Assembly: GCA_013399895.1 (NCBI GenBank)
Contig: VXBA01001570.1
Location: forward strand, 248,001 to 312,000
Origin: Serilophus lunatus
Taxonomy: Eukaryota > Chordata > Aves > Passeriformes > Eurylaimidae
Reading direction: 5' to 3'
Length of the DNA: 64,000 nucleotides
Notes under the pieces: model-generated
What the model was told of the DNA's origin: nothing
The model's database searches: none
What the model saw: the letters and a program-made list of their open reading frames with translations, nothing else
Translations under genes and position numbers: made by a program
Part shown: piece after piece, positions 25,033 through 39,000 of the stretch
Position numbering within the stretch: position 1 is the stretch's first letter
Layout of the letters: each line of letters begins with the position of its first letter

Positions 25033-28000
25033 CCTGGTGCAGGATCCTGTGCCCCACTGAAGTGCCAGAGCCGTGTGGGAGCAGCAGCATCAGTGACCCT
25101 GCTTACGCATTTCCTGCTGTTAGCCCTTAACTCACGGAAGCAACAGGCTGGTCCTGGGAAGGATGAGGCTCTGGGGGGGCTGTCACGACATGCAGACACA
25201 GCTCCAGCTCAGACGGGGACTGGGAGGGGAGATCCAAAGTGTGTCAGGGCTGAATGTCACCGTCAGAGCTGGATGATGGCTGAAGTGACTCATTTGAGTC
25301 TCCTTCCTGCTCCTGAATATTCCTGGAAATAACAAATATGGTCAGATTTTCCCACATAAACTGAACCCACGCACCTCTGTCTGTGGGAATGTCAAGCATC
25401 CTTCCAGCACAGACACACAAGTGGCTCTGTGGGAAATCTGAGGTCTTTTCCCACATGCTAGTTCAGTGTTTTCTGGTCTTACAAACAGGAAAATATCCCA
25501 GATATCAGACCTGAGGATCAGCCAGACCTCCCCAGCTCCCAGGGATTACACAGGGCTCTTGTAGCCCTGTGTTCTGGCAATTAAAGGTTTTTAGTGTTCT
25601 GGCAATTGGAGGTTGTTAGTCTCAGCCTTGCAACCTTCAGGTCAGGATGGGCCCTTCAGGGTTCTACTCCTTTATTTCTTCTTCTGCTCTCTGGCTAAAA
25701 AGGGGATTTTACTGCCCTGGGTTGGAGCTACTTGCAGTTGAAAAATCAGCACAGAACACCATGACATAGCAAGGGTAAGTGGCAAAGAGAGGGGAGACAC
25801 TTGTGCTTCCTCTGATAAACCCCCAGAACAGGGACAGCAGCCCCATCCAGCAGGAAAGGGGCCTGAGAAGGGTGCAGGAAATCCCTCAGCTGGGTAGATA
25901 ACAGGGAGTTCCAGTCACTCTTGCCTCAGAGGAGCTTGTTTTCCCAGAGCTAGGCAGTCCCACCCCGGAGGGCTGAGCTCTCTGGCTGGGCTCAGAGCTT
26001 GGAGCAGCTGCTGGAGCTGCCACAGACCTGCTTGTTGTACTGAGAGGACAACTCAGACAATGCTGGAAGAGGCACTGGCAGGTGTTACCTGAGCCTTTAA
26101 GATCCTTTGCTGGTCCCCTCCTTCTCTAACCCTTTGAGAAAGTCCTTTCTGTGCTCTGCCCTGCACAGCAGTGCTGGGAAGCTCCCAGACCCTCTCCCAT
26201 CTCCTGTGCTGGAGCCCAGTGGGCCAGTGTCTCATGGCTGGAGAGGGTGCTGGGGTTTAGGCTCTTGCTCTCCAGTCCTTGCCTGGCTCTGCAAGGGAGG
26301 AAGGACAGGAGCTGGAGCCCAGGCAGTAGGAACTGTAAATTTGGTTTGGCAACCTGAGGAGCAGCTCGTTTCTTTCTCCTCGGCTTATGAATGGCCTCTT
26401 CTGTGAAGGCTGCAAATCTGAGCCTGGCTGCTGTTTGATGAGATTCTTCTATTCCAAGGAGAAAATGATCCTATTTCCTTTGCTTTCACCATATTCCCAC
26501 ATCCTTGTGCCGAGCGTGTCGAGAGGTGGAGTTCCACTGGCAGGGAGAGGGAAGATGCAATGTTAGATGTTTTGCTTTTGTGAATCTCTCAGGATTTATG
26601 AACCATTACAGAATGACTCATGTGGCCACATATTTTCCATGCCTCAGCCAGGATCCTTTCCATGCTCTGTATGCAAAAAATTAGCCATAATCAGGTTCAG
26701 ATAGTGTGCAAATCACAGCCCTGCTTCCTATGGGCAGGTCTCTGGAGTGGAGCAGAGAGAGGTTACTCATCGCTGTATCCTTCATTTTTCAGATGCTGTG
26801 TGATCTTTAGTGACTGCCTTAGATGAAGAACAGCTTGCTTGAAACTTCCAGTGCCAGAGGTTTGTCACGGCTTGTTAACATCTCTTTAAGTCGTGTGATC
26901 CCTGCCCTGTGGGGTAACAATTTGGTTTTCAAGTAATTCATTGTGCAATAGATCATCTCCAGGGAGCTGTCTCGCTTTTATTCCGTGGCTCTGAACCCAA
27001 AAGATGTAATGCTGGAAAACAGGCTGGGGATTTGAGAGCTCAGAGGGAGGGTACAGACACCACCTGGCCTGTCCCATCCATCTTTGAGGCTTGGAAGAGC
27101 AAACTGTGGTAGGCAAATGATGGGGCTCAGTTCCAGCAGCTCCAGAGGGTTCCTGAGCTGAAGGCAGCAGGTGAGGGCACAGAAATGTCAGGGCAGCCAA
27201 CTCCTGCCCCAGGATGAGCTCAGGTTTGAGATGGAGACATGAGAGGCAGCAGCTCTGCCTCGGCATTTCCACCCTCACATGTTTTTCATGGATGAGGAGC
27301 TGGTTCTGCCTGTCCCAGCCACTGGTTGTGCAGAATCTGAGCCCTCAGTGCCACAAGGCACAGAAACACCCCTGACTGCTGAAATGGAAACCCTGGTCCC
27401 TTGGCTCGGGCTCCCCCACCCCAGAGCTGTCTCTGCAGGCTCTGGCATGTACAAGATGCCTTCACTCCCTGGATGCTCTTTTTGACTTTTCCAGCACATC
27501 AGTTCCCTTCCTTCTCACTGTGTCAGGTCCCTGTCTTCACCCTGGGAGTCTCCACAGAATCTCCCTGCCTCTCTCCTCCCCTGCTTGTCCCACAGCTCTC
27601 CTGCTCCACTGGGATCCCACCCAACCTTTTCTCTCAGTTATTCCACACATTTTCCTCATCACTTGTCTCCTCAAGAGTGTTGCAGCAGCATAAGGCTGAC
27701 AAGGCTTTTTCAGAACTACTCTTCTGGTTGCTTGCAGTTTTCACTTCACAGTGTAAAAGTCCACATGAAGACATTTTCCAGGAATATCTGAAGCTCATTG
27801 ATGTCACTGCAACTCACTGGATGTTCTGGAATAAATTCTTCAGGTCCTTTCTCTGTGAAATAATAACACTGGGCTAGGGGCTGCCTTGCCTGACACAACC
27901 ATCATAATTCCTTGTCAGCACAGGGTCTCAAACAAGTCTCTTTGGATCCATTCTTTAGCACAGGTCTAGTTAAGAATTGCTAGACTTTAATTTAGTCTTT

Positions 28001-29570
28001 AAGCTGGATTGGATGGAAGGTAAAACATACCATCAGTTTTGTTAAGGCTTAGTTCTGACCCAGAGGAATGGCTAAAGCACGAGGAAAAACTCAACTCCTG
28101 TTTGCACACACAGTTCTGGATGCTCTTGCTGGTTCACAGCCCCTTCTCTGTTGGGCATCACTGACATGGAAACATTTAAAAAGTCCTGAGATGTTAAATG
28201 CTGAACTCAGGTACTCCCTTTAGCAACCCTGAATTTGAGAAAACCATTTATCCTCATTCCATCCTGCAAACTCAAAGGGTATTTTTAAGCTGTTTGCCAT
28301 TGCCAAAGCTGTCCTTGCTGAGACCTCCAGCTGCTCTGGGTGGTGTCACATCTGGCCATCCCTCCCCTCCAGCACAGGGAATGTCCTCTTTGTGGGAAGG
28401 CCAAGATCTGTGTGAGAACACTTGTGTAAAGTGGGCTGTGTCCTATGAGACACCCCCCCTTCATTCTAATCAAATTATTCCGTGCAATTTATGCATCAGA
28501 GGGTCGTTAGTGGGACAACAACAGTTTGTTTCCCCGTGAGCAGCCAAGGGGCTGCAGAGAGAGCAGAGCTGCCTTTTGTTATGGCAACGGAAGTGTTGGG
28601 GATGATGTAAAGGAAACTCCTATCAGCTCTGGGTCACAGCACTACGGCTTAATTTGCAAAACCTACTCATTCATTTGTTGTGCAGAGCTCACAGGGAACA
28701 CAGTTCAACATGTTATTACCCAGGAATTTGGGGAGGCTGAGGGAAAGGCGAGTGCAGGGTTATTTTCATGGTTGCAGTTGTGTTGTCTTAACCTGTAGCA
28801 GATGTGCCTATGGATTTTGGAGCTGGAATCAGGCACTTCTCCTGACTGTTGGTTGTGTTGAGCCTGAATGTTCCTGGGGCCAATTTTGTGCCTCGTCTCT
28901 GTGGCAAAGGTGCTTTGAGAAACAAACCAAACCAAGCTGCAAGAAGAAGCTTCCTGGCAGAACACAGTTCTAGAATATCCTGAGTGGGAACAGACCCTAA
29001 GGATCCTCCAGTGCCACCCCTGGCCCTGCACAGACTCCCCAACAATCCCACCCTGTCCCTCAGAGCGTTGTCCAAACCCTCCTGGAGCTCTGGCAGCCTC
29101 GGGGCCGTGACCAAACCCTGGGGAGCCTGGGCAGTGCCCAACCCCCCTCTGGGGGAAGAACCTTGCCCTGAAATCCATCCCAAGCCCTTGACATGTTGTT
29201 CTAGTATTTCCTTTTGAAACCTTTTTCTTTGTGGAGCAACTGTGCCACCCCCTGGACTCCTCACTCCCCTCCAAGAGAGGTTTTGGCAGTACAGATGTGG
29301 GATCTCTACTGTAGGAAACCTCTTCCCCTTTTCCCTTAGTGAATGCTCTGCTCACACCCTCACTGAGCATTTGCTGCCCCTCTGGAAATGAGCTACACAC
29401 AGATAAATCGGCACATCCTACACCCTGTCCAGGAATTGCTTGAATGAAAGCCCATCCAACTTTCTGATTGCATTTTTCTATCACTTAAAATCCAGTTCCA
29501 GGGACACAACAGCCAATTCTAGGCACTGTCAGAAAGTCTAAATGAATAGAAATTTAAAACGGCGAGAGCC
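25033..29570. other. Intergenic region between F2RL3 and the SIN3B 3' end
   Basis: Should include the F2RL3 5' flank near 25033-25300. Contains one CR1 copy (28972-29200, - strand). No coding homology is recognised. The ORFs at 28705-29484 and 28788-29264 are translations of CR1 and flanking DNA. Confidence 0.55.
28972..29200 (-). mobile_element. CR1 LINE 3' fragment
   Basis: Reverse complement of the same young CR1 sequence as 75-278 and 43312-43535, from the tail (AGAATATCCTGAGT) inward. Lies between F2RL3 and SIN3B and accounts for the ORFs there. Confidence 0.87.
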
Positions 29571-31946
29571 ACGGACTTTTAAAATCAATATTTTATTTTA
29601 CTTGAATGTGCAAATAAATATAAAAAAAAACTACATTCAAGGAGCTGGCAAAGCAATTACAAGCCCAAAAGCAAAGATCCTTCAAACAAATGGAAGAACA
29701 AACTCTTGACTCAAGGTCGTGCAGACACACAGCGGTGGAGCTGAAACCCTCAGACTTCACCAAGCCCCTCTCAAACCTGCCTGTTACTCCCTTCCCATCA
29801 CTTGCTACTCTCAGCTTTGAGACAATAGCACTGTAAAGGACAAAGGTCTTGCTTAATCTGTTCAGATTATAAATTAAGGTTTACAAAATAAGGATGCTTA
29901 AAAATACCTGAAGTACACTTAAATGGGTCGATGGATCAGGACGGTGCACGGGTGTGTTCCCCACCTCGGTGCACTTGGAATCAAATGCATTTTAAGCCAC
30001 AAGTTGCAACCTATTTCCTAGTAAATGGTTTTCTGTATCATAAAACCATAAAATTTGGCACAGTTGTCATCCCCACTGGGAGCCAGCAGAGAGGTGAGCA
30101 GGACTGAGGTGTGTTTTGGTAAGATGGAGGCAAAGGAGGGACACTGGGCTTGTCCCCCCTGCTCCCCCCCAGCCCTTGGTGTTTCTTATCACTTTCTGCA
30201 ACAAAAGCAGGGGAAGAACCTTCAGATCCTTTCAGTAACCAAAATCTAACAGAGACCCAGACAATGAGAACATGAGTTCTTGATGAAAAGTCTCTGCTGG
30301 CAGTGGTTGTGCAAGTGGCCACGAATACCAGAGCCTGGCCTCCCTGCTTCCCTCCCACAGATTATTTTGCAAAAAAAAAGACAAAGACTCAGGACAGTTT
30401 TCTATTCAATATACCCCAAAGGCCAATTTTTCTACTGTCAAGTGAGACAATTGCAAAACCAAATGTCATCCAGTGGAAATAACCCAGGACAAATCCTACA
30501 GGCTGCTCCTTAGGTCTGGCAGAAATAATAACCTAAAAATCAAAGCCACAAAATGTATCAGGGTGGGGGGTTTATTGCCCCAAAATCCAGGAGAGAGTTG
30601 GAAGCAGAGCTGAAAGGAGGCTGGATATGCCTCAAGACATTATGTTTGTAATACACTCCATGGACAGTGTCCTTGCCCTCGGCCCCTGAACAAACAGGAG
30701 TGAAGTCACAGTGAGGCTGCAGGGCAGACACGACTAAACTTCCTTGATTTCTCACTAGATGAAGGCAGATGATTGATGCAGTGTTCTGCAAGGACAGGGG
30801 AGGGATTTGTTAGGTTTCATGGCAAAAAAGCTTCGATAGCAGTACAGATGCTTCAGTGGAAAAGCTCATCTACGATGGTTAGGACTGGGTCTCACGCTGC
30901 CCGGCAGATTTCCGTGTGTCCCCGCAAATCCAGCGGCTGTGCTGAGCCAGCAGAAGAGGAGAGTTACACACAGCTCGGCTCCAGCACTCGCTGCGCTCCA
31001 GGAGCTCCATCTGCCGACGGGCCGCACCCGGCGCGTCCCAGAGAACCGCGGGCATGCACAGGGGAGGGAAGCGCCGGGAACGCTCCGGAGCTGCCCATCA
31101 ACATGCAAAACACAGACCAAAAAACCAGGCCAGACCTCGCAATGGACGTTCCTGGCCACGCACACACCCCGCTGGAGAAGGCAGAGTCTGCAGCAGGTCC
31201 TCAGCTGCCAAAGCAACACCGGCTGGTGGCTCCTTGTGCCGGGAGTCATTCCCTTGCCAGGCACTGCAGCTCAGTTTCCTCCCCTTAATTCATGCTCCAG
31301 AGTTCTTGGTTGATGAGGGAGAGTCAGAGCGTTCACTGGTCACCCTTGTCTCAGTTTTGGCATTTTTCTCACCAGAGCACCAGTAACAAGAACCATTCCT
31401 TGCCTTGTTCACATGGATAAGGGATCTGCCTGGGGGGGGGCTGCCGAGCTGTGCCAGGTGCTCTCAGCCCCCCTGGCACTCCCAGGTTACATTGAAGAGT
31501 TCTGCAGGCTCCAACATGGCATAAATTCAGGAAGATAGGGAATATTGAACCCTTCGAAGTGGAAGCAGCTGCCAGCATCTGCTCAAACACCAGCCCAGCT
31601 CCATCTCTCCAACGAAGCCACTAGTGGTAGTTCACCCTCTCACTGAGCCTTCCAGGACTGGCTGGTCAGCAGTGGCCTAAAGCCAAGGAATCTACTAAAA
31701 AGTGTGTGGCAATACCATAAACCCCCTTCCCATAAAAGCTTTTAAAAGTCTCTTCACGATGGCTGGAGGATTACACTGCAAGGAGACAAGTCTATGCCAT
31801 ATGGAAAATACATCATAATCCCAAGTAAAATGCTGTTTGGATAAATATCATTAATACATACATTGCATTCCCACCACTATTCTCAGAGTAAATGTGCTTC
31901 ACCAGCCCCACTGGGACTTGTCTTGGTGCCAGGGACAAGCCTGTGC
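29570..31946 (-). other. SIN3B: SIN3B 3' UTR with polyadenylation signal at 29597-29592
   Basis: AATAAA on the - strand at 29597-29592 ends a likely 2.35-kb 3' UTR. Another signal, at about 30573-30568, could give a shorter form. The segment about 30890-31260 is distinctly GC-rich and CpG-containing compared with its surroundings. No coding homology is seen. Confidence 0.5.
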
Positions 31947-34900
31947 TCAGGGTGAAGCGGGACGGCGACTGTACTGGACTCTGTATCTGTTCACTGGGAC
32001 CCCGTGGACATTCACTGTCTCACATGTGGTTTTACAGGGCACCATCTCCTCGTCCTCATCTCCCATCAGCCAGTCTTGAACCAAATCCACGGCCTCCATG
32101 GACACGTTCTCCTCCAGCCACCGGTTGTGCCACTCCTCAAACTGCTGGTGGTGCTTCAGCAGCACCATGGGCTGTACCTGAAAGGACAGTAAAGATCACC
32201 GTGAGGTTTCTGGGTGAGAAGGCAAAGCTCTCACCTCCCCACGTGGCTGAGATGTGCCTGATTTGGACACAACACAAACAGGGAGACAGGAAACAGCATA
32301 CCTGCGTTAATCCCTATTTCTTAATCCTTGCCACTCCCACTTAACATTTGCACAGTAAAGAAAAGGCTGTTAAACTAATCCAAAACACAGAGCATTTACC
32401 AGCTCTCCTCCATGTTTCATCCCACACAGAGCAGTAACTTCAGGGTGTAGTTTGCAGGAATTCAGCCACAGGACTTCTTATCGGTACCTGTCTTTTGGCT
32501 CACCAACCTCAACCTCTGCTACTGCCCCGAGCTGCAGAGACAGCTAAAGGAGATGTACCTGCTTGGCTCTGCAGAGAGCTCCCCTCCTGTACATGTAATC
32601 CTCCGAGTTCATGATGAACATCATTTTGTGGGTGTTGAGTTTGAAGCGACAGTCCACGTTGCAGGCGCTTTCCACCCCGATGAGCCTCTTCCAGGAGCTC
32701 TTCACCTCGCTGCGCAGGGCCCTCACCTGCTTGCACTGCCACTTGCGAAACTTCTTCAGGTTCCTGCAACAAAACAAGGGTGACAAAACGTGTGGCACAC
32801 CTGGTTATCCCTTCTCCTAAGCTGGCAGGGCTCACAGCACAAGTATGAAGCTTGGATTTTCACGTTTAGGTTTTTCAGACTCTCTCCGGGATCTTCCTCC
32901 ACATGCTCTGATGGATATTTAGAGAAATGGGGTCAAGGGAGACACACAATTCCTTCCAGAAGGGACTGCTGAGGCAGGTTCAGTCTGGTCTAAATAGTTT
33001 TATGAACAGACCTCAATGCAGTGGTCATAAATTCCTTCTCAGCGTCCTTGTGTAGTGCACTGGACAGCACCAATCCCTCTGGACCTCAAAGGTGAGGGCA
33101 TTTCCCCAGGGTGGCTGTATGGCACATCCCCCACACCCACTGTCACACAGGCAGAGAGGAAGCAGCACCAGCTGCTGCAGGTGTGGCTCAGGGGAGGGAG
33201 CAGCTCACCTTTGCAGAAAGACTGGTTTCAGGAGGAAGCCATCGTTCTGGTTGTTGGGAGCTCCTTCCACCCCAACATACTGCTCCATGTAGTTGGCCAG
33301 GTGCTACACAAGGGAGACCAATTCCAGTCAGATTTCACTTCATCGGGACAAACATCACTGCAAAGAACCTGTTTCTTGCCAAGGTGCTTTTTCTGAAGCT
33401 GATTTATGTTCAAACTCTTGTGAACAAACCATTTCTGTCAATGACCACAGCCTCACATGTCATCTCCCCACCTCCCAGGTAAACTTGTCCTCCTGGCCGA
33501 GTCTCACATTTTGGAACAAGAAAGCAGGACAGCATTCTTAGACATCTGCTGTGCCTGTAGTACACAGACTCCATGATCTCTGTGATATTACCTGGACCTC
33601 CACAGGATCTTCTGTCTGGGTTTCTTCTGTATCCAGCAGCTCAATGGTCATGATCACCTGTCCTTTCCGCTGAAGAAACATGACCTGTGATGGAGTTAGA
33701 GGCAGAAGGTATTTGCCACATGGGTTCACAATAAAATATTGTATATTCACAAAAAGTCACTTGGACAACTAATATGAGATAGGAGAGAAGCAGCAGGGCT
33801 TCTCAGTGAGCCAGTCTGCTCCCTCACTGTCTATAACTCTGGGTTTGGTCCCTTCTCTGTCCCCTCACTCTCTATACTCTGGTTTTAGTACTTTCTCTCC
33901 ACGTCGCTCTCTCTCACCATTGTGACCTTGGAGCTTCCAAACCCCCTTCTCCCAGGCTGAGTGCCACAGTGACTTGATGCAGTTCCCTGGCAGCAAGTTC
34001 TTACCTTGAAGCAGTTCTCATCTGCCATGCACCGCTCAGCCTTCCACTGGTAGCTGGTCTCCTTGGCTGCCCGGACACACCTGGATGACAAGTTACCTCC
34101 AGCAGCTCCTCGCTTCCTCTCGTTCAGGTAGAGCTCAACCACCTTCAAGCAGATGTCATCGCTCACTAGATGGTGAAGCTTCCATTAAAAAAGGGGGGCC
34201 AAGAGTTAGCTCTAGTGTGTTGTAAAAGGAGCACAAAACTCAGCGCAACACATCTCAAAATGAAGCAGCAAAGTTTAACTCCAGAGACTCCTCATATTTC
34301 TCCCTCTTTTTCCTGACTTTGCAATAAAAGTAACAGAGAAGAGTGAGAGGCTGATGTGCCTTAAGTGTAAAAAAACTACAGCTGATTTTTGTTTTGCCTT
34401 AGATGTATTTTGGGAATGGCAGCATTTTGAAAGAACTGGAACAACAAAAATGTTGGAATCACAGAATATGCTGAGTATGAAGGAATACACAAGGATCATC
34501 TTTGCCTTGCACAGGACACCCCAAGAGTCACACCATGTGCCTGAAAGCATTGTCCAAAAGCCTCTTGAGCTCTGGCAGCTCTGGCCATGGCCTGTGTACC
34601 ACAGGTCCTGTTTCAGAAAAAGGCCAGAAAGAGTAAACCCCCACTAAGGTGGTCCCTGTATCAAAGCTAAACTCTTAATAAACTTCCCCTGGGGCATCTC
34701 CCCATCACATGTAACTCTTTAATAATTCCTTTGCTCCAAGTTCAGTGACACCTTTGAGCCACCTGTCTGTACAGAGGGCTGATGTGCAGCCTCAAAGCCC
34801 CACCCCTCACCTGGCGGACGATGTTCTGCACCAGCTTGTCCATGGTGAAGCCGATGTAGGCGTGGATGGTGAACATCTCCCTCAGCGTGTCCTCGTACTG

Positions 34901-36062
34901 CGTCGGGTCGATGTTCCCGTCCAGCAGGCTCCTCACCATATCCAGGAATGCAGGGTAGTACTCCTCCAGCTCCACCTCACCTGGCCAGGGGAAAGCACAG
35001 GTATTTAATGCCTGGAAAAGGCAGAGTGAAGTCAATAGACCCAAGGGACGGCATCGCTCAAGAATCATGAGGTTCAGTGTGAGAACACCCTCACAGACAG
35101 GCAGGTCTCTGTGCCTTGACAGGCTGGAAGAGTTTATTTCATGCTCTTCCAGAACTACCTTATGCAATAACTATTTCTTTGTGGGGTATTTGTATTTTAA
35201 ATCCAAGTACCAAATTAACACAATGAGACCCCTGAGAACACCTGAGCACAGTGGCTTGTCTGAGGTCTTTGTGATCTACGCCAGAGCCCTCAGAAGATGA
35301 ATGACACACTGGCTGCCCTGGCAAATGAGCTGTATCCACAAATCCCAAATACAACAGAGGTTTGCAGCTCTCCACCCCTCTCAGACCCGCCTGCTGGTCC
35401 CAGCTACTCAGATATCCACAATGGAGCACTGGAAACCAAAGTGGACTATGTCCTGCATTATTCTTACTTGGTTGCTTCAGCCTTAGCTCCATGGCTGGAT
35501 CATTGGTTTTTTCTTTTCTTCCCTCACAGAGGAGTTTCTCTCTCTCTTTCTCAGTCCTATATTCTAGAAGCTGCTTCTGAGCTTGACGATAAATCTTTAG
35601 GAGCCTTGAGCACAGAGTCTGGTGAAGGCGGAGGAAGAAATACCAATTGTTATTGACAAAGAAGAGGCTGTAAACATCATCCAGGGTGTTGTGGGGCTCA
35701 GCAGCTGTAACATCACAGAAGGTGGCTTTGGTCTCCAAAGGACTGCTTGGAGGCCCAGGCACATGTTTTTTCCGTAGCTCAGGAGTATCCAGGTTCTGCC
35801 CCTGATGGTTTTCTCTGTCCTCATCTGTCGACTCTTCAGAAATGTTGTGCTCAGGGGGCTGGGAGAAGAACAGCTCAGGAATGAAGTGATGCACAATCTG
35901 CCTGATGGTTGCCTGATCCTCCTTTTGGATAGTAGGCTGCCTCTTTACGTAATAGCTGATCAGAGATGCTGCATCTTCCAAAATCTGCTTGTCTTCATAG
36001 ATAAAGATAAGATGAGGCTCGTTTGTGGATGAACTTCTCCCCTCTGAATGCTGCTCCTGATG
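31947..36062 (-). CDS. SIN3B: SIN3B C-terminal domain exons and stop
   Basis: Seven exons. The 595-nt exon 36062-35468 has the acidic linker around SEESTDEDREN and the DDVYSLFFVNNNWYFFLRLH core. Then come EVELEEYYPAFLDMVRSLLD, SRCVRAAKETSYQWKAERC, VMFLQRKGQVIMTIELLD, YMEQYVGVEG, NVDCRFKLNTHKMMFIMNSE and the last exon to YSRRPASP-stop (31949-31947). The junction A|GT makes a Ser codon between the 595-nt exon and exon 34980-34811. Confidence 0.96.
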
Positions 36063-39000
36063 CTGTAATCAAGAGACAAATAGGTAAAGATCCTTCCACT
36101 CCATGCTCAAGAGCCATTCCTGCCAGAAGAAATAAGCCAGTGTTAAAGCTGTGCTTGGGACAGTCCTTTTTGACTGAAAACTCCCAGGGCACAACCACTT
36201 CCACAGGGTCCCAGGTGCTATGTACATGTCTAGATCACACTATAAATGAAGGACACAGAGGGTGGGTTATTCAGTGTCATACACACCTCATCATAGACAC
36301 TCTCAATTTCATTCAACAAGCTCTTGGAGCGCAAGGCTTTGGTGTCGTTCTGTTTGAAGTTCACAGCCTGGTGGTCCAGGGATTTCAAATAAGCCTTCTC
36401 ATACTGTTCCCTCCAAATCTTGTTGAAGCCCTGCTGGGCCTCCCTCCATTCCTCCTCTTTTGCTTTCAATCTGCAAAAACATACAGTCTACTTCAGTTCA
36501 GAAAGACGAGCACAGAAATACACACAAAACATTTTAATGTGGCCAACTGTGATACAACAAGTATTCCAGTATTCCCAGAAGCATTAAATCCCTTTAACTG
36601 ATGATAAGTTACATTTTTAAACAATTGGAGAACACAGTTCACAGAATCACAGGTTGGAAAAGACCTCCAAGACGATGAAGTCCAACCTGTGATTTATCCC
36701 CACCCTGTCAACTAGACCGGAGCACTGAGTGCCGTGTTCAGTCATTCCTTGGACACCTCCAGAGATGGAGACTCCACCACCTTCCTGGGAAGCCCCTTCC
36801 AAGGCCTGACCACCCTTCCAGTGAAGAAATTCCTCCTGATGTCCAACCAGAACTTCCAGTGGCACAGCTTGAGGCCATGTCCTCTCATCCTGTCGCTACT
36901 GTTTAAAAACGCTTTAAAAATCCTTAAAGAACACAGGAGAATGGGAATTACCTCTTAAGAACAACAGGAACTGCAGTAACTGGGTTTTTCTTAAGACTCT
37001 CTATGATCTCTGGTGCCTTGTCCCCGTAGATGCGATAAATGGCCCGGCGCTGGATCACCTCTGATGTGCCTCCCAGACAGTCGTCCAGGCGGAATTTCTC
37101 CTGGTCCTCCTGGGTCAGCCGTGACAGTTTCTTCTGCACACTCTCCAGCACCCGGATCGTGGCTAAATTGGTCTCCAGGACAACATCCAACTGTTGAAGA
37201 GTTCACAGAACACACAGTGTAAGAACAGGCAAAGCAGGAACACGGAGAGCGGCAGCCCGGGGTTTGTGGCAGGCCTTCCGGACCTGCTGGGTGGAGCCAG
37301 GAAGCCTCAGGAAGGTTTTTACTGGAAAACAGCCCTCTGCCAGTTCTCCCAAAGGTAACATGCAATTTAGAACTGAAATAATGCCTAGGAAGAACTACAG
37401 AACTCCAAGCAAGTGCAACACACCGCACTCGGCCTCAAGCCAATGAACACCAACAGAACTTTCAGTAACTGGCCACCAATTAACTCAGTAAAATCCTCAT
37501 GGCCAGAAGTTTTGCTCCCTGAGGAGGCAGAAGGGGAGCTCAGCAGCAGAGGTACCTCGAACCGCTCGTCCTCACAGCGGTGCAGCTGCTCCTCATACGG
37601 AGTCTTCTTGGAGCTGACAAAGGTGGAGTCTTCAGACCAGGATGGAAACGAAACCCAGGTATCATTTAACACCTGCAACAGTCAAAGACATGACATTGAG
37701 CAGAGCCTTGTAAGGCCAGAGCTGTTCTCATGGATTTTGATACTCCTCTCTTTTCTTTTTGCACATTTCTTCTCTGAGTTTCCGTTGGATATTCCAGACT
37801 AATTCCCAAGGCACTGGCATGACAGCTCCCCAGATCTGAGTTCTGTGCCAGGGCACTGCTCAGAAAACTTGAAGGCACCTTCACTGTCACCTCACACACG
37901 CTGAGATCACCCTGCAGACACCAGCAACTCTATGTAAAGGAGACAGGGTTGAGAGGGGTGGGAGTATCTACACTGCAGATGTGTGTTAGTGGCAACGGGG
38001 CCTCAGGCACTGTCTCAGTGCTGTTCCAGGGAAAAACTGTTTCTAAAGGCCTTATTGATCCACTGCTAGAAAGTTAATTCCAGGGCATTCAATATTCTTT
38101 TCTGTCTATAGTAATAAATCTGTGTCTGCACACAGACTCAAAAGGTATTAAAGGTGTGATTTGAGATGGGTTTAGATAAAATTACTAACATGTGGCTATT
38201 ATTTCAATCAATTGGCTGAATAACAGAGGAGAGACTGAATTGGTGAGTCAGCCCTGAAGAGGGGACTTCACGTGCAGGATCCACAGCACTAACGACCCCA
38301 CTTCAACCCATGTGAGTGCAATGTGTGTCCAGGGATGGAACAGGCTGATCCCAAAGTACCTCCTTGCAAATGGCTGTTCTTCCACTGCACTTTGGCTGCT
38401 GGTAGGTTTTGGGGAGAGCCCTGTAACTGGATCCGATGCGTTTGCAGGAGGCGTAATCGATTTCCCGGCTCATTCCATCCCCGGAGCGGTCGCTCAGTGG
38501 AGAGGCAAAGGAAAGCTCTTTCACACCAAGGAAGGACTTGAACTGTGCAAAGAGCTCTGGGAATTTCCTTCAAAAACACAAGGAAGTGTATTTTGTTATT
38601 TCGCTCTGACAGTTTTAGGGTGGTTGATGTGCATCATAAAAGGGAGGGAGGAAAACCTAAACAAACTCAGCACTGCAGTGAGAAATCTTTCACTGGCATT
38701 GTTACCTCTGTCATTGTTCTCTCTGAACTACTTCAGGTTTGGCTTTTTTTACTTAAGGTAGGATAATAATTCCCCTTCACTACATGAATACTCCCCTTAA
38801 CTGCCTGAGGAGAAATTGATCCTTGCCATATGACTCCCCCTCTCCTGTTGGAAGCCAAACAGCTCAAGAGGCTCACAGCAGAGCCAGAACTATTTATCCT
38901 TTTCACAGCCCTGTTCTCAGATTTCATGCTTACATCTTTATTACATTTTGAGATAATAAACAGGGAGCATAGAGGAAAATATCTTCCTCAAAATGCTCTT

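Noticed and set aside
28705..29484. 259-codon ORF on the - strand
   Set aside because: Largely a translated CR1 3' end plus flanks.
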